Origin: Undaria pinnatifida
Lineage: Eukaryota > Sar > Phaeophyceae > Laminariales > Alariaceae
Direction: 5' to 3'
DNA: 64,000 bases
Assembly (NCBI GenBank): GCA_012845835.1
Contig: JABAKD010000023.1
Coordinates: forward strand, 3,486,200 to 3,550,199
The stretch's first letter is position 1. Every line of letters starts with the position of its first letter. A program made the translations under genes and the position numbers. Under the pieces are notes generated by a model that searched no databases, was not told the DNA's origin, and was given only the letters and a program-made list of their open reading frames with translations. Shown one piece after another: positions 1 through 11,790 of this stretch.

Positions 1-1170
1 GATTGCGCGTACTACTGGTTGCGTGTCCTCATTAAGGATATAGGTCGGTGACTCCCCTTGCAACTACAGTGTAGCTATCAAGGTCAACAGGGTGATGTCA
101 CTCAGTCTGTGCGCGGAAACTATAAAACCCGTTCCTGAGGGGGACAAAATCTTTCAGCTGTGGAAGGAAATGCATCAGTTTCTCAAGTGAATCCTGTAAG
201 TCGAATGACTGGTGAGGGGAGGGCGGAGTTTTTGAGGACGTGGGGGCCTGGGTTTGATCAAGAGAGAGCGGGGGGGGGGGGGGGGGGGGGGCAGCTCAAT
301 CTGTGCGTGGAAACAAAAAATACTTTAAGGCGATAAATCTGACGGTTTTGGAAAGAATGCACCAGTTTATCATGTATATCCTGTAAGTCGTACAACCTGT
401 GAGGAGAGGGCGGGGCGTTCGAGGGGGTGGGGGCGGAGGTGGGGGGAGGAGGGGGGGGCGGGGGGGGCGAAAGCGTTTTGTAAACAACATATGTAGGCCG
501 CGTAAATGTAAGGGTTAGCTATTCTCGTGGTGCTAGGTCTAGGCGATGGTGCGGGTGGTGGGGAAGAAGGGGGAGTTGGGGCGGGGGGGGTTGCAGCAGC
601 GGCATGGACGGATCTAGAACAATAATGGGGTGATATCAAGGGCGTGGCCAAGTGTTTATTACTCCGGCAGATTTCGATGTTAGGTGAGGCGTTTGAGCAA
701 GAAGGATTGGGGGGAAAACGAAGGGGGGGGGGAGATTCGGGGGGGGGGGGAGGGGGGGGGGGGGAGGGGGGGGGGGGGCGAGGGCAGGGGGAAATATTTT
801 CAAGAGGTTTAGGTCACATGTAATATTTTATATAAATACACTCCAGCTGTGAGATCGAAGATTTGGTTAAAACTCATCTTTGCAAACTTGTGCGTGATAC
901 TTCGATCGCGCGTATTACGCACATTTGTAGGTGCTTGCTATACGCGTGGTGCTAGGTCTAATCAATTGCGCGGGTGGTGGGGAAGGAGGGAGCGTTGGGG
1001 TGAATGAAAGCTACTTTATGGATGGCTAGAAATATATTTGGGACGTGATATCAATTGCGCAAAAGTGTTCATTACTTTGACCGATTTCCATTGTAGGTAG
1101 GGCGTTAGAACAAAAGGGCAGAAAAAAAAAGCGGGGGAGCGGGGGGGGGGGGGGGGGGGGGGGGAGCGGA
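1..1170 (+). repeat. Poly-G-punctuated tandem repeat array (copy 1)
   Basis: The array contains units also found at 36.6-38.3, 50.5 and 52.4 kb: a segment ending in CGACTCCCCTTGCAACTACA (B), a segment with GAAACTATAAA (C), a segment with ATCAGTTTATCATGTATATC (D), and a segment with CGTGGTGCTAGGTCTA at about 522 and 938. An A segment (CACTCCAGCTGTGAGATCGA) lies near 838. Units are separated by runs of up to about 27 G, at 270-291, 720-780 and 1139-1165. The array is cut off by the window start. Proline-rich open frames read on the minus strand are just the G runs. The G runs could form quadruplexes, and their lengths are probably unreliable in an assembly. Confidence 0.8.
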
Positions 1171-3770
1171 AACTAATTGGAGCTATATTAGTCGCAACAT
1201 GACAGATGATACAAGTTTATTCGACTTCATATAGGGACGACATCTACGCTATACACTATACACCACCTCATACATGATTCCTCCGTCTCCCTTGCCGCCT
1301 CGATAAGGCATGCTGCGAATGATGCCCTAGCAGGCTTGTAGCGAGTGGCGAGGGTCTTTCTGGCGGGTGTAAGGACAGACTCACCCTCAAGGAGTGATAC
1401 CTTTTTGCTGCTGCGTGCGGCCGCGAGGCTTAGGCGTGGCGGAAGAGTTGGATCGCACGTGATGCGTTAGGCATGGTCACGTACGATTCGCGCGTTTTTT
1501 TAGGCAGCAGCGGCGGAACAGCAATGCTTAATCGGGATGCTCGTGCGCGGAGGCAGGCGGCACTACGAGCTAAACTATTGCGCAGTCTCGGTTTGCGTGG
1601 AGGGAACTGCGCCGGCAGGAGGCTGGATTCGACAAAGAAAGAGGGCGACTGGCCGTCGACGGGCGGGGAAGAGACGGATTAAATTCTCCCTGAGAGTTTT
1701 TTTTTTTTTCAGATCAGCACCGCCAGCTGCGTCGAGCATTTGTTTTTTTTTTGGGACGAAGGAGAAGGGGAACCGACTGAAACTGAGTGTGAACGAGAGC
1801 AAGTGCGAAGGAGCTGGCCGAGTGAGCTAAGGCGATGAGGCGGCCATGGAAAACGACGGCAGGAGGATGGCACACGGACGGACACCCAGGACCAGCACGG
1901 ACATCATCATCGCGAGAGCAGCGATCGTCTTTTTTTTTCACGGCTATTTTACGAGGCAGTAGTACAACATGTCAGTTACGTCACTGATTTTCGTCGAGTC
2001 TGTAGAAGAGTTGTGTACCCTTCATGGAGAACGAGCCCCCCCATTTTTCAATTTTCAGGCGCGGGCGTAGTAGCTGCGCTGCAACCTGGCAGATAACCTG
2101 GGAAGACGGGGCGATCATTGATACTTATATTTAATTTATTGTGGTTTTTGGTTCGATTGCTCTTGTTTTACTGCATGCCCGCGGGTCGTCACTCTGACAG
2201 CACTCCAGATAGCAGGTGCGTCCGTCTGTGCTCACAATTTCCGTGCGGTTCGAACGGTGCAGGCAGCCCAAACGCTGCCGTTTGTAGCCGCGAGTTGGTT
2301 AGTTGTGGGAACGGGGGAACTCTGTTCTGTGGTGGAGTGGATACCCACGGCCATGCGAGTTCAGTTTGCACATTGGACCTCTTCACTTGTGCACTGTCTT
2401 CGTATCGTGCGTTTTAGGCGAGAAATCAGTAGTATTTCCCGGACGAATTTCGATTTCGCTTTGGCTTTTCGGATCTTTCGAGGGATCCAGCATCTTTGTT
2501 TGACATCGGACTGTAGATTTTTCACGAGAGTTGATGTGAGACAACAGCAACATGTATGTATATTCTCGAATATGCGCAACTAGTACCCCCGTCAAGAGCA
2601 TTTTGTGTCCAGCAAGGAAACTGTTGCCCTCTTTCTACCCACCTGATGCCACGACGAAAGCCTCTGCGCGCTGACTCGTTGCTTTTTTGCTGGTCTCCTG
2701 GTCGCGGCTACAACCAACTTCCACTCTGCGTCGTCATCTATGTGAAAATGTCGTATCAAAGCCTCCGTACAATTGTGAGTGCACAGGGGACACTCCTTGC
2801 CTTCTCCGCGCTTCAGACGGCAATTATTTGACCGTTCTCGCCATGGTTCGGCTAAGATAGAACCGCCAGGTTAACGTTTACTTCCCGAAGCAGGGCCAGA
2901 CAGGAGGCATATTTTAGCCGAAAACCGTAGTGACACTCACCTTTGTGGGTGTCGTTGTCAAACCAAGAATGAAGCTTGCTGCTGCTGCAGTCGCATGGGA
3001 AGCCGCCACAAAAATACGATGTAACTACCAGATGGAGCGTTATCTTTGTTCTCTTCGGATGTAAGACCGTGAGCAGGTGCAGGCGTTGCTGCAGCTGTTA
3101 TAGCAGGTGCGGGCATCGTTATAGCAGGTCATGCTGCTGGTGTGGACGTCGCAGGAAGAGAAGGAGGTGGTGGTCCGCCAGTCGGAACATAATCCATCGG
3201 ATCAGGCATTGGATTTGCTACGTTGCAGCTGGTTGATGGATCAAGAGGCTGAGTGGGCAGTGGATGTGTGTGCCCCGTGGGCCGGAAGCAGCTTCAGGAA
3301 GCATGACGCTAGCAGATCCTGAAATAAATACAGGGTATCACGCGGCTTGCAAAGATGAGTATCGACATAATAAACGTTTTAGTCACGGCTGACGTGTTGA
3401 GAATATTTGATTCAAAATAATACGGCTACGAATTGGTGTAAAATTATGTCTAATACCTGGTAATACTGCCGGTGTGGAGCGTATCAGGTTATCCTCGAGC
3501 CTGGTATAGGTCAGTGCATACTCGTATATATATTCGTGGGAACTTTTTCTTGCACACAAATCGACTTGCGGAAAATGCGAGAGCGTGAGTAAGCAACACT
3601 CGACGAAAAATCGACGAGCATTGGGATTGCTGAACCCTATACGCGATAAAAAATTGCGGGCAAGGACCGGGGGGGAGAAGGGACGACACCTACCTGTGAC
3701 CACGGACTAATAGCCGGTAATATATTCAAAACCGAAATATAAAAAAAAACGTTCGTGTGCACTTTCTAGT
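1171..3770. other. No gene recognised; unique-looking sequence
   Basis: Short overlapping open frames occur on both strands (for example 2118-2417 and 2257-2583), but none shows a known domain, a consistent splice structure or a credible start context. Poly-T runs lie near 1699 and 1740. 3060-3170 is rich in GCAGGTGC and GCTGCTG words and gives alanine/glycine-rich or cysteine/arginine-rich frames of low complexity. I see no gene I can defend. Confidence 0.4.
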
Positions 3771-3777
3771 ACGGGGG

Positions 3778-4160
3778 TAACACCTGGGCCAGCCCGGTGG
3801 GCCGACCCATGGGCCGGCTCTTCAAATCGACGTGCTGGCCCATATGAAGCCTGTGTCTCGTAGGCCTCGCTGCGAATGTCATGGGCCAGGCCGACAATTT
3901 CGAAAAATTGATGGGCCGGGCAGGGCCGATGTAACTTGAAATTCGATGGGCCGGGCCGGGCTGCAGTCCACCCTCCAAAACAATTGACGGCCCGGCGTCT
4001 GAAAGTTTAATGGGCCGGGCCAGGCCACGGTTCATCCTAAAACGAAATTGATGGGCCGGGCCGGGTCGTGGCCCATCCTATGAAAATTTGGTCTGGGCCG
4101 GGCCGGGCCGCGGCCCACTACATAAAAAAATGATGGGCCGCCCCACCAGCACCGGCCCAT
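3778..4160. repeat. GGGCCGGGCC degenerate minisatellite
   Basis: The motif ATGGGCCGGGCCGGGC recurs about every 40-60 bp (near 3909, 3947, 4010, 4050, 4100 and 4135), separated by A/T-rich spacers such as AAATTGATGG. Minus-strand open frames across it are low-complexity products of the repeat. Confidence 0.8.
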
Positions 4161-4755
4161 GACAGGCACTGGTTGTCATGCTCAGCCCCTAACATTGGAA
4201 CCACAGCCAAAGTGCGCCGGTTCAGCATTTTTTTTCCCGATCCTATACGCACCCTTTGCTGAGAAGATCCCACATCGTGCCCCACACGTCACAACGTGCC
4301 GCCCGCCCTCCGTTGTCGTTCCTCACGTCACATTGATCAATCGCCCCACTTGCCTATACCGCTCCACCGGCTCTCTCACGGCGCTGAGAAACTACACTTC
4401 AACGGGTGCCACCTCTTCCGATCCCCCCCTGCGCCCGAAGTCCTCGAGAGTCCTTCTACTTCAACCTTGTACGCACGTACTACAGTCAACGATCCCTGGG
4501 CGACCCGTGAGTGGAGTGAGAGACCTCGATTGTTGCCCAAGCATGTATTGTTTGCTTCCTGCAGAATTTGTGTTGTTTATTGGCAGGCATCGCGCCTGTG
4601 CATGAGTAGCAGCGCGTGTGGTTCGGGTATGCGTACACACCAAGACATGAATCGAACGTACGGGCATGTGTTCCACAGCGCTCACCTCGTGCAATGCAGC
4701 GGGGACGCAGGCCAGGAGACCTGGAAACGGTTTTTACATTGATGTACATATTGTA
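4161..4755. other. No gene recognised
   Basis: Two overlapping 148-codon frames cover 4159-4742 on the plus strand, with further open frames on the minus strand. Several frames open at once usually means a base-composition effect. The translations show no domain and are rich in Ser, Pro and Cys without pattern. Confidence 0.4.
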
Positions 4756-4885
4756 GACACAACACGCACCAGCCGAAGTACCAACAAATATTTTGGACAC
4801 AACACGCACCAGCCGAAGTGCCAACGAAAATTATTGTGGACACAAACACGCACCAGCCAAAGTGCCAACAAATACACGTGGTGGG
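4756..4885 (+). repeat. Three-copy tandem repeat, ~41 bp period
   Basis: GACACAACACGCACCAGCC starts near 4756, 4796 and 4839 (with one extra A in the third). Each copy is followed by AAGT and CCAAC. The copies differ by a few bases and small indels. Confidence 0.85.
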
Positions 4886-5890
4886 TGCATGGTGCTTGAC
4901 GAAAGATCTGCGTCCGGAACAGGAAACCGGGTGATCATGACCTGGCCCAGCCCCCTGTCCCAGCTCGCGCCTACATTGTAATCTTGTTGGGTCGCCGCCA
5001 CAATTCACGACCCTCCCGACACCAACGCGATCCGCCGACGTGAACTCTGTGTGTGATTGTTTTTGTCTGGCTCACCCCTCAATCCTTTTGAAAAAAACGT
5101 TTACGCGCATATCGACACACGAGAGCCGATGAGCTACGAGACAGTATATCCTAGACATTTACCAGTAGTAGAGAAGTAGATAGCGACAGGTATAGTCTAA
5201 TGACAAGTGCGTCTGTCCATGACGCGACCCTGCGGTGCACTCAGTGTACAGCATCTTGCATCACGGAGTGAATGTTGCTTCTGCGATTCTGTTTGCCTTT
5301 CAATTCGGGTGCTCCATCCACGACAATAATATCAAATGCCCTGCTCCTGTATTACCTAGAAGAAACGCTTGGTATGGCCGGCGCGGTATTCGTCGAACTT
5401 GGTTTTGACACCTTGTGGCTGTGAAGCCCCAACCCAAACTGAGGTGTCTAGCCGTACAGGGCCTGGTTCATCGCATGGGACCAAAAGGTAACGAACAAGC
5501 ATTTCTTAGCCTCTCCTGGCATGTAGAGGTGCGTGGACCTTTCCCTGACGCTGACTTAGAGCAGAAATAAGCTGGAGAGTGAAACACGACGCAATGCACA
5601 TTTCCATGTCCAACTAGAGACACAAATAGCGGTCCTCCGGTATTATTGGGCAATTCCTATACTGTATGTATATACACAAGCCGACTATTAATAGTCGGCG
5701 ACCATGGTACATACTGTATTTATTTATGAGTTGGCGAGCCCTGTCAGGTTGAAACATTTTGGTCAAAACGTGCTACTATTTAAGAGCCAGCCCACGATGA
5801 TTGAGGTGTGCAGCAGAATGTCGCCGAGTTCCAAACGTGAGGAGCCCGACAATATGTCACCGGAAAAATGACCTCGAAGACATTCGTTCG
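4886..5890. other. No gene recognised; contains one palindrome
   Basis: No open frame here has a recognisable domain. The one structural feature is the 20-bp perfect palindrome at 5680-5699, listed separately. Confidence 0.4.
5660..5718. repeat. Extended palindrome/hairpin
   Basis: GCCGACTATTAATAGTCGGC at 5680-5699 is a perfect 20-bp palindrome. It is bracketed by TACTGTATGTA (about 5660) and TACATACTGTA (about 5708), which pair at 10 of 11 positions, so the structure can extend to about 59 bp with an internal loop. It could be a tiny fold-back element or a binding site. Confidence 0.6.
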
Positions 5891-5914
5891 CACAAACTTG
5901 AACAAGCATCTACG

Positions 5915-6020
5915 CGTTAGTCCTCGAAAGAAAAATAGTCTCAAAATACGCGCAAGTGTGTTGAGCTAAAGCTTTATTTTTCCCCATCCGCCGGTGGATA
6001 GAAAAAAAAGAAAAAAAAAA
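5915..6020 (+). mobile_element. Short retroposon-like repeat with A-rich tail
   Basis: The segment holding CTTTATTTTTCCCCATCCGC ends in an A-rich tail (about 6000-6020). Its reverse complement recurs at about 9343-9460, starting with a matching poly-T run. The shared body ending in a poly-A tail at both places is the hallmark of LINE-mobilised retroposons. No pol III boxes were recognised, so the class is uncertain. Confidence 0.5.
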
Positions 6021-6853
6021 GTCTCTACCCGCGTGAAGTTACTTGATAAATATGACTAACAGCTAGTTCCTCACCTGAGGAGCTCAATCGGACCGGTACA
6101 CTATATTATTTAATCAAACAACTGCCACCACTACCGGGGGATGCTAGGGGGGTCCTTTTCGGGACCTTGTTTCGCGCGGGGCCTCGCCGTTACTCGCGCG
6201 AGTAACCCCCTGTTATAGGCGCCCATAGGCGTTCGTGCTGTTATATTTTTCGGATATATATATTAAATATATATAAAATCATTCCTTGAATATCGAGTCA
6301 TTCTTTGGTGTCATGGACTTTGGTCAGGAGTTTTTTTGTCTCGGCCTAAGTATGCGATTCGCGGAACTGGAATTCTCAGTCGAATATGGCTTGATTCGAG
6401 CGCCGCCTTCGGGGGGCGGCTCCAACGCCCCTCGCCCTGCCGTGTCCGTTCCGCACATCGACGTGAACGCGGACGGGCGCCGAGCGAGACGAGCGAGTGT
6501 CGAGGAGGAATTTTGGAAAAATTGTTGAATCTTAATGGCTGCAACGCCTGAATGATTTACAAAATTGGCATCATTTCCAAACGTTACGTGATAATGTTTG
6601 GAATTTTGCGGTGGCATACTCTCGAGCGTTAGTTTCTTTGCTGTACTTTTTTACTAGTTTGTTTGGTTTCTTGCTCGGCATGTTATTGCTTTTGTTTCTG
6701 CTCGTTTTGCCAGCTGGAAATTCATTTTTTTAGTGTGGGTTCACCTAAAACGTGACACAACTTACGATGATATCCAACAACTTCGTGACACAACTTACCG
6801 ACGGCAAGACGTTTCGTGACCAAATAACTCCCAAATCATGATACTTTCACGTA
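6021..6853. other. No gene; GC-rich hairpin region
   Basis: 6130-6240 is unusually GC-rich and contains GGTCCTTTTCGGGACC and the stem-loop GTTACTCGCGCGAGTAAC (6189-6206). Another stem, GCCGCC...GGCGGC, lies near 6402. 6286-6551 has open frames on both strands with no domain and simple GC-rich composition. Confidence 0.4.
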
Positions 6854-7932
6854 CAGTGGGGGTTGCGGTTTAAGATAGCGGTGTGCCATACCGACGAAAA
6901 CTATATGAAACACGTTGCTCTCCTAAATCGGTTTAAGATATGTTTTATCTTAAAGCGAGATTTTGGGTTAAAATTTACTTATCTATAACAGAACATATGG
7001 GTTTTAGAGAGCCCGGGCCTGGGGTCAAGAGCGCTTAAAGGGCAGGATGTTGCCGTTGTGCCTATTCGAAGTGTTGAAAACGCATTTCGTATTGTTTACG
7101 CAATATTTACCGTGCGTTGGAGGGCCGACACGCAGCACGATCCTTCCTTGTTGCGTACTCGCGGAGTATATTAAAACAAAAGTAAATATAAAGAAGAAAC
7201 ACCTGCGTGAGAATAGCTCACTAGGCTACGTAGAGTATATTGTCGAATGAATTGTTCTCTTTGGCAGGGTTATTCCAACATCATCTATACCCTGTAAGCA
7301 GCCAACATAACACAGAGAGAGGTGAAGCAGCATGGGCATCACTCACGGTACTACTGTACGTATTATTGTATCTCGGACGCAAAAAACAAGAAGCAGAAAA
7401 ACAACAAAAAACACAAGCTACAGCAGCAGTATTACATTGAGAGCGACTCAAGCTTCCAACAAGGTGCCACCCCTCACTACCAGTGAACCTCACACACTTA
7501 CACCCCTGAACCTCACACACCCACATCCCTGAATCAGACAGACATCCATCCCATGCGTATGACAGCAGCTCTGCAACGTTACAAAAAGACTGCCATGATA
7601 GTTTGCTTCGTTTTCCTCCACCCAAACTCCCTCATCGAAGCCAACTTCGCCTTGCGAAGGTGGTACGACACCTCGGCCATGTTACATTGTGTTTCAGCCA
7701 GTAAAGCTGTGAGCTGTGTGTCTACCTTGTTCTGCTGTATGCCTACATGCCTACGGGTGATCGTTACTCAGGGTTTCTAGGCTACAGCACTACACGGGCA
7801 GGCGGGGTTGGGGGTATGTTCGGTTTAAGATAATCGATGTTCGGTTTAAGATAAGGTGTGCCAAGCCATTTTTGAATCTCTTAAACACGTGATTCTCTTA
7901 AACTAGGCTATCTTAAACCGCAACCCCCACTG
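6854..7932. mobile_element. Tc1/mariner/pogo-like non-autonomous element, 1079 bp
   Basis: Perfect 25-bp terminal inverted repeats lie at 6854-6878 (starting CAGTGGGGGTTGCGGTTT) and 7908-7932. They are flanked by TA on both sides (6852-6853 and 7933-7934), the target duplication of Tc1/mariner elements, and the CAGTG start also fits that superfamily. Inside both ends the motif CGGTTTAAGATA is repeated (near 6868 and 6929 on the left, 7824 and 7844 on the right), as expected of transposase-binding sites. No DDE/DDD transposase is readable in the 1 kb interior, only small frames up to 114 codons without known domains, so the copy is probably non-autonomous. Confidence 0.85.
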
Positions 7933-7934
7933 TA

Positions 7935-8858
7935 ACAGAATTTCGAGACAAACCCAAGCATGTAGAGCCGTCTCTTCGGCCTTTGGCCCTGGCGTTAGCA
8001 CGGCCGCTGACACTCCAGGCAGCCTCTGCTGAAGGCATGAACGAATGCGGTTGATTCGCAGCGAACTATCCCGCTGTGCTCGCTTCTATGTGGCCATTGT
8101 CCATGCCATTTCATGTCACCTCCCTTCTGTTTTGAGCTCGTCGTCGTACGGTTGAGGTACGAGGAAACCCGTACATACTGGGTGAGAACAGCAGTATGTA
8201 CGACGAGTATGAACGCCAATTGACGACATTGGCAAGCACACAACAGCAGGTGTAGCAGCAGTAGCCGAAGGGCGAAACTTCTAGCACATAATGCAGCAAC
8301 TAGCAGCAACCAGAACTGCAGCAGATAGCTCGAAGTGCAGTGCGAGTGCCGTTGGCAAGTTTAGTCGTACACGCATCACTCTGTCCAATATATTACAGAA
8401 TCTCGAGACAAAACCTAGCACGTAGAAGAGCCATCTCTTCGGCCTTTGGCCCTGGCTTTAGCATGGCCGCTGACACTCCAGGCAGCCTCTGCTGTAGGCA
8501 TGAACGAATGCGGTTGATTCGCAGCGAACTATCCCGCTGTGCTCGCTTCTATGTGGCCATTGTCCATGCCATTTCATGTCACCTCCCTTTTGTTTTGAGC
8601 TCGTCGTCGTACAGTGGAGGTACGAGGAAACCCGTACGTACTCGGTGAGAACATCAGTATGTACGACGAGCATGAACGCCAATTGACGACACTGGCAAGC
8701 ACACAACAGCAGGTGTAGCAGCAGTAGCCGAAGGGCGAAACTTCTAGCACATAATGCAGCAACTAGTAGCAACCAGAACTACAGCAGATAGCTCAAAGTG
8801 CAGTGCGAGTGCCGTTGGCAAGTTTAGTCGTACACGCATCACTCTGTCCAATATATAA
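7935..8858. repeat. 463-bp tandem duplication
   Basis: 7935-8395 is repeated almost exactly at 8398-8858; for example CTTCGGCCTTTGGCCCTGGC and CGTACACGCATCACTCTGTC occur in both. A 104-codon minus-strand frame is open in both copies (7995-8309 and 8458-8772), but other frames are open too and no domain is seen, so I do not call a gene. Confidence 0.85.
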
Positions 8859-9283
8859 CAACTGTTTATGTCCATATTGATGAAGAAGAAAAAATCACAT
8901 TTCCTGTAAGAATGATACGTCGTACGATCGGGCGTTCTGGTGTGCTCCTGCCGAAGGACCATCGAGCACACCGCATGTTTCACCCAAACAAGAGCCAACA
9001 AGAGGCAGGGCAGGGGCCCCCAACACAGAGACACGTGACAACCACGGCCAGCTGTCGATCGCCTAATTGGCCGGTAGTCCGTGCTTCGGTGGGTGTATCG
9101 GAAGTCGTTCGTAGTACTACAGCTGTAGACTGTCGAAAGACCACGTGACATGTGACATCCCGTTCTGGTGGCAGCCTCGCCAGTAGACCCCCCAATATTT
9201 ATTTTTCTCTTCTTTTTCTTGGCCCCATGCACCCATTTCCTTTCCTTTCTCTTCTTTGTTCTTTGTTTCTTTTTTCCAATTGA
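8859..9283. other. No gene recognised
   Basis: A 162-codon minus-strand frame (8744-9232) spans the end of the preceding tandem duplication and a poly-pyrimidine stretch. It shows no domain and includes repeat sequence, so I see no supportable gene. Confidence 0.4.
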
Positions 9284-9891
9284 CTTGCGTCTGTTGTGCG
9301 TATGCGTAGTGATAGATACTAAGTGTGGTATATACGTGGTACTTTTTTTTTTTTTTTTTCTTGTCCTCCGGCGGATGGGGAAAAATATAGCATTTCGTAG
9401 CTCACCACACTTCCACGTATTTTCACACGCGTCGTGTGTCGGTTTAACTCAGTTGCTTTCGCAGTAGTCTTTCTTGGGTTGCAAGCGGTATAGTCGGTTT
9501 TCCCAGGCGCGAGTAATGAGACGTATGCACCGGTATGGACCTGGCGCATCGTATACTGACTCCCGATTTCACTTTTATATGTTTCTGGTGGAGGCATGAA
9601 TTGCGTCAGCTGTGATTTATGCGTGTGCCACCTTGGGTTGTTTATAGTCGGTTTTCCCAGGCGCGAGTAATGAGACGTATGCGCCGGTATGGACCTGGCG
9701 CATCGTATACTGACTCCCGATTTCACTTTTATATGTTTCTGGTGGAGGCATGAATTGCGTCAGCTGTGATTTATGCGTGTACCACCTTGGGTTGTTTGTG
9801 TGTTTCCCTAGGGTATTCCTCTGCTTCAGAGTGACTGGAACCAGTCCTGTGACCACGCACTGGATTGTGCGAGTTAATAATGTGAGAACGA
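9284..9891 (+). mobile_element. Interspersed repeat 'R9' with internal tandem duplication and nested insertion
   Basis: The sequence GTGCGTATGCGTAGTGATAG through TGTGAGAACGACAAC matches a second copy at 55070-55393; the 3' end alone matches 25999-26080. At 55 kb and 26 kb the end is followed by a short (AAC)n run, a retroposon-like tail. In this copy a ~150-bp internal segment (TATAGTCGGTTTTCCCAGGC to CACCTTGGGTTG) is present twice in tandem (about 9490-9640 and 9648-9795). About 120 bp with a poly-T start (9343-9463) interrupts it and is absent from the 55-kb copy. Confidence 0.7.
9343..9463 (-). mobile_element. Nested poly-A-tailed retroposon (minus orientation)
   Basis: This ~120-bp block begins with a poly-T run and continues CCGGCGGATGGGGAAAAAT. 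It matches the reverse complement of 5915-6020. The 55-kb copy of the surrounding repeat reads straight across the site, giving an empty-site comparison. GTA occurs at both junctions, a possible short target duplication. Confidence 0.55.
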
Positions 9892-10477
9892 CAACATAAC
9901 AACTGAAATATTGCCTGTTTCTTGACCTTTCAGCTGCTTCCTGAAAATTTGGTTTTTCTGCCAACACGAATTTAAACCTTTTCGCGATTTTTTCTTTTTT
10001 TTTGTCTATCTAGTGTAAGTTGAACTTCCTACCATTTGCCGCTAATTAGCCGCCTGCGCATTATTAGTTGCGGAACGGTCCAGCTTTAGCTTTTCTTTGA
10101 TTACCACAATTTGTTTTGTAGTTGACAAAGCTTCATCGGCTGAGATCTGGGCTTGGCTCATCAGCTCCACACCGCCCAGCACCGCATCGCAGCGCTATAG
10201 CTCACAGCAACGAAGCGCCGTGCAGTGCCCTGCGGCTCAGCTCAGCAGCGCACCGCAGCGCAGCGCTAGCTTAGCAGAGCGAAGCGCTATGCTTTGCCGT
10301 GCTCTGCCGTCGCGATCGTTCGTTGTTCATTATATCTAAAACTCCGCGTAGGCTGATATTTAGGTATTTGGCGCTTTATTCTATATCGCGTCAACCATCG
10401 TAATATCATACAATGTGGGGGAGGGAATGTAATCTCTTCTATGCAAAGATCCTGCTTTGTTTAAATCAATTGTCAGC
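9892..10477. other. No gene; GC-rich low-complexity stretch
   Basis: 10150-10310 is built of short words such as GCAGCGC, AGCGCTA and CAGCTC and gives an apparent 80-codon frame of low complexity. Nothing else is recognised. Confidence 0.4.
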
Positions 10478-10600
10478 CGGCCGCCCCGGTGGTCTAGTGG
10501 TTTTACCCTCGAATACTACCAACGTTTGGTTGTCCTTGAGTTCGACACCCACCACGATGAAATTTGACTTTCTTTGCAAAAATGAAATAAAAAAAGAGAT
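10478..10600 (+). mobile_element. tRNA-Glu-like SINE head
   Basis: CCCCGGTGGTCTAGTGGTTT (about 10487-10506) matches the 5' part of tRNA-Glu including the pol III A box (TGGTCTAGTGG). GAGTTCGACACCC (about 10540) resembles a B box at normal spacing. The acceptor and T stems do not pair, so it is not a functional tRNA. An A-rich stretch (AAATGAAATAAAAAAAGAG) follows. A tRNA-derived SINE is the best reading; a decayed tRNA pseudogene is the alternative. Only one copy is seen in the window. Confidence 0.5.
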
Positions 10601-11640
10601 CAACTGCTGAGAGCGCCTGCTAGGTACAATTCGACGCGAGTCGACGAGGGAAGAAAATGCTCGATTCTCCTTGCGGTAAAAATGAAGGCACGTGCCGAAG
10701 TGGGGAGGGAGGAGGAGGGCCCGCTATGTGACCCCGGATCTGAGTTACTACTGGGAGGGAGCGCGAGAATGGTGCGGGGATGATAAATGGGATGAGGAAA
10801 AAAAAATGTTGTAAAGAAAGGTATATGATTATTTCTACCAGTAAATAATATGTCAGTCTCTAGGAAATACGCACGGCACCATCAGCAGTCGTCATGGTAG
10901 AGACACTCCGGATATTTTGTATTGAGGGGACGCGTCCGATTTCGACAACGTGAAAGCACCCACGAAGCAAAGATAGCAGACACACATATCCCGCCTTCTC
11001 GAGAAAAAACAGAGAAGAAGCGCTACGCCAACCTCCCGTACGAGCAAAGCCACCCCCGCACCTATCTTAGACAACGCCGACGCAACGAGAGATCGCCCTC
11101 CTCTTCTTCGTTTTCCTCCTCGCCCGCAACCACGCAGACCAATCAATGCGACAGCCTTCACGTAACAAACAAAACAATCTTCTTCCAAAACCTCGCCGTC
11201 TGACATGGCCCCATGTCGACGTTTGATGCAAACCGACTTTGCATCCTGTCGACTTCGAACCTCCATTGCCACGGGGACAGCAGTGCAGTCTCTTCATTAA
11301 TGCCAAGGCCTCCTTCGTTTCGCCTAGAGGCGACGCAGGTTCTCAATAATACTCTTTTCGATATTTTTGTTTGATAGACGCCAACTTTTACTTGACGGCG
11401 CATTTAACATAGTGTGTTTCGCCTATCCTTGCCTTCTTTGTCGTATAATATTACGTTTTTTTTCTGTCAAATCATGACTTTCATAATCCCATGTTCGTAT
11501 TAAACTCTTGGCATTACTTTAAAGTTCAATGCATGCCAAATCGGACAGCTACACCTTAAGTTACAGTTGTCGAAGTGCTGCCCTGCCCTACCCGAAGCAT
11601 GTGCGCCGGCGGATGCCGGCGCCCATGCGGAGCCCTTGTA
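10601..11640. other. No gene recognised with confidence
   Basis: The minus strand has a 126-codon frame at 10892-11272, with a possible internal start and an Arg/Gly-rich segment, overlapping two other minus frames (11067-11306 and 11158-11403). None has a recognisable domain. A small gene cannot be excluded. Confidence 0.35.
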
Positions 11641-11790
11641 TAAAAATTAAAATACACTCTCTCCAGCTGTGAGATCGAAGATTTTGTCGAAACTCATCCT
11701 CGCAAGCTGTGTGTGATACTCCGATCGCGCATACTATTACGGGTTGTGTGTCCTCATTTAAAGATATAACTTTCTCTGTATATCAAAGTC
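11641..11790 (+). repeat. A-unit copy (left, plus orientation)
   Basis: TATAAAAATTAAAATACACT followed by CCAGCTGTGAGATCGAAG and the rest of the A unit through TGTGTCCTCATTTAAAG. It faces an inverted A unit at 13000-13100, so the two bracket about 1.46 kb. This copy has small indels that break the short frame intact in other copies. Confidence 0.8.

Noticed and set aside
296..651. Proline-rich minus-strand ORFs in the poly-G array
   Set aside because: They are the reverse reading of G runs and repeat units; similar false ORFs appear at 13265-13489, 37169-37449, 37603-37887 and 38190-38444.
1473..1830. Overlapping ORFs upstream of poly-T runs
   Set aside because: Both strands are open with Arg/Gly-rich translations from GC-rich DNA, and there is no domain.
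4159..4742. Two overlapping 148-codon plus-strand ORFs
   Set aside because: Several frames on both strands are open at once, with no domain or splice context, so this is likely a composition effect.
7995..8772. A pair of 104-aa minus-strand ORFs as a duplicated gene
   Set aside because: They are nearly identical because the DNA is a 463-bp tandem duplication; other frames are equally open and no domain is seen.
10480..10560. Functional tRNA-Glu gene
   Set aside because: The A box and a B-box-like word are present, but the acceptor and T stems do not pair and there is no clean anticodon arm.
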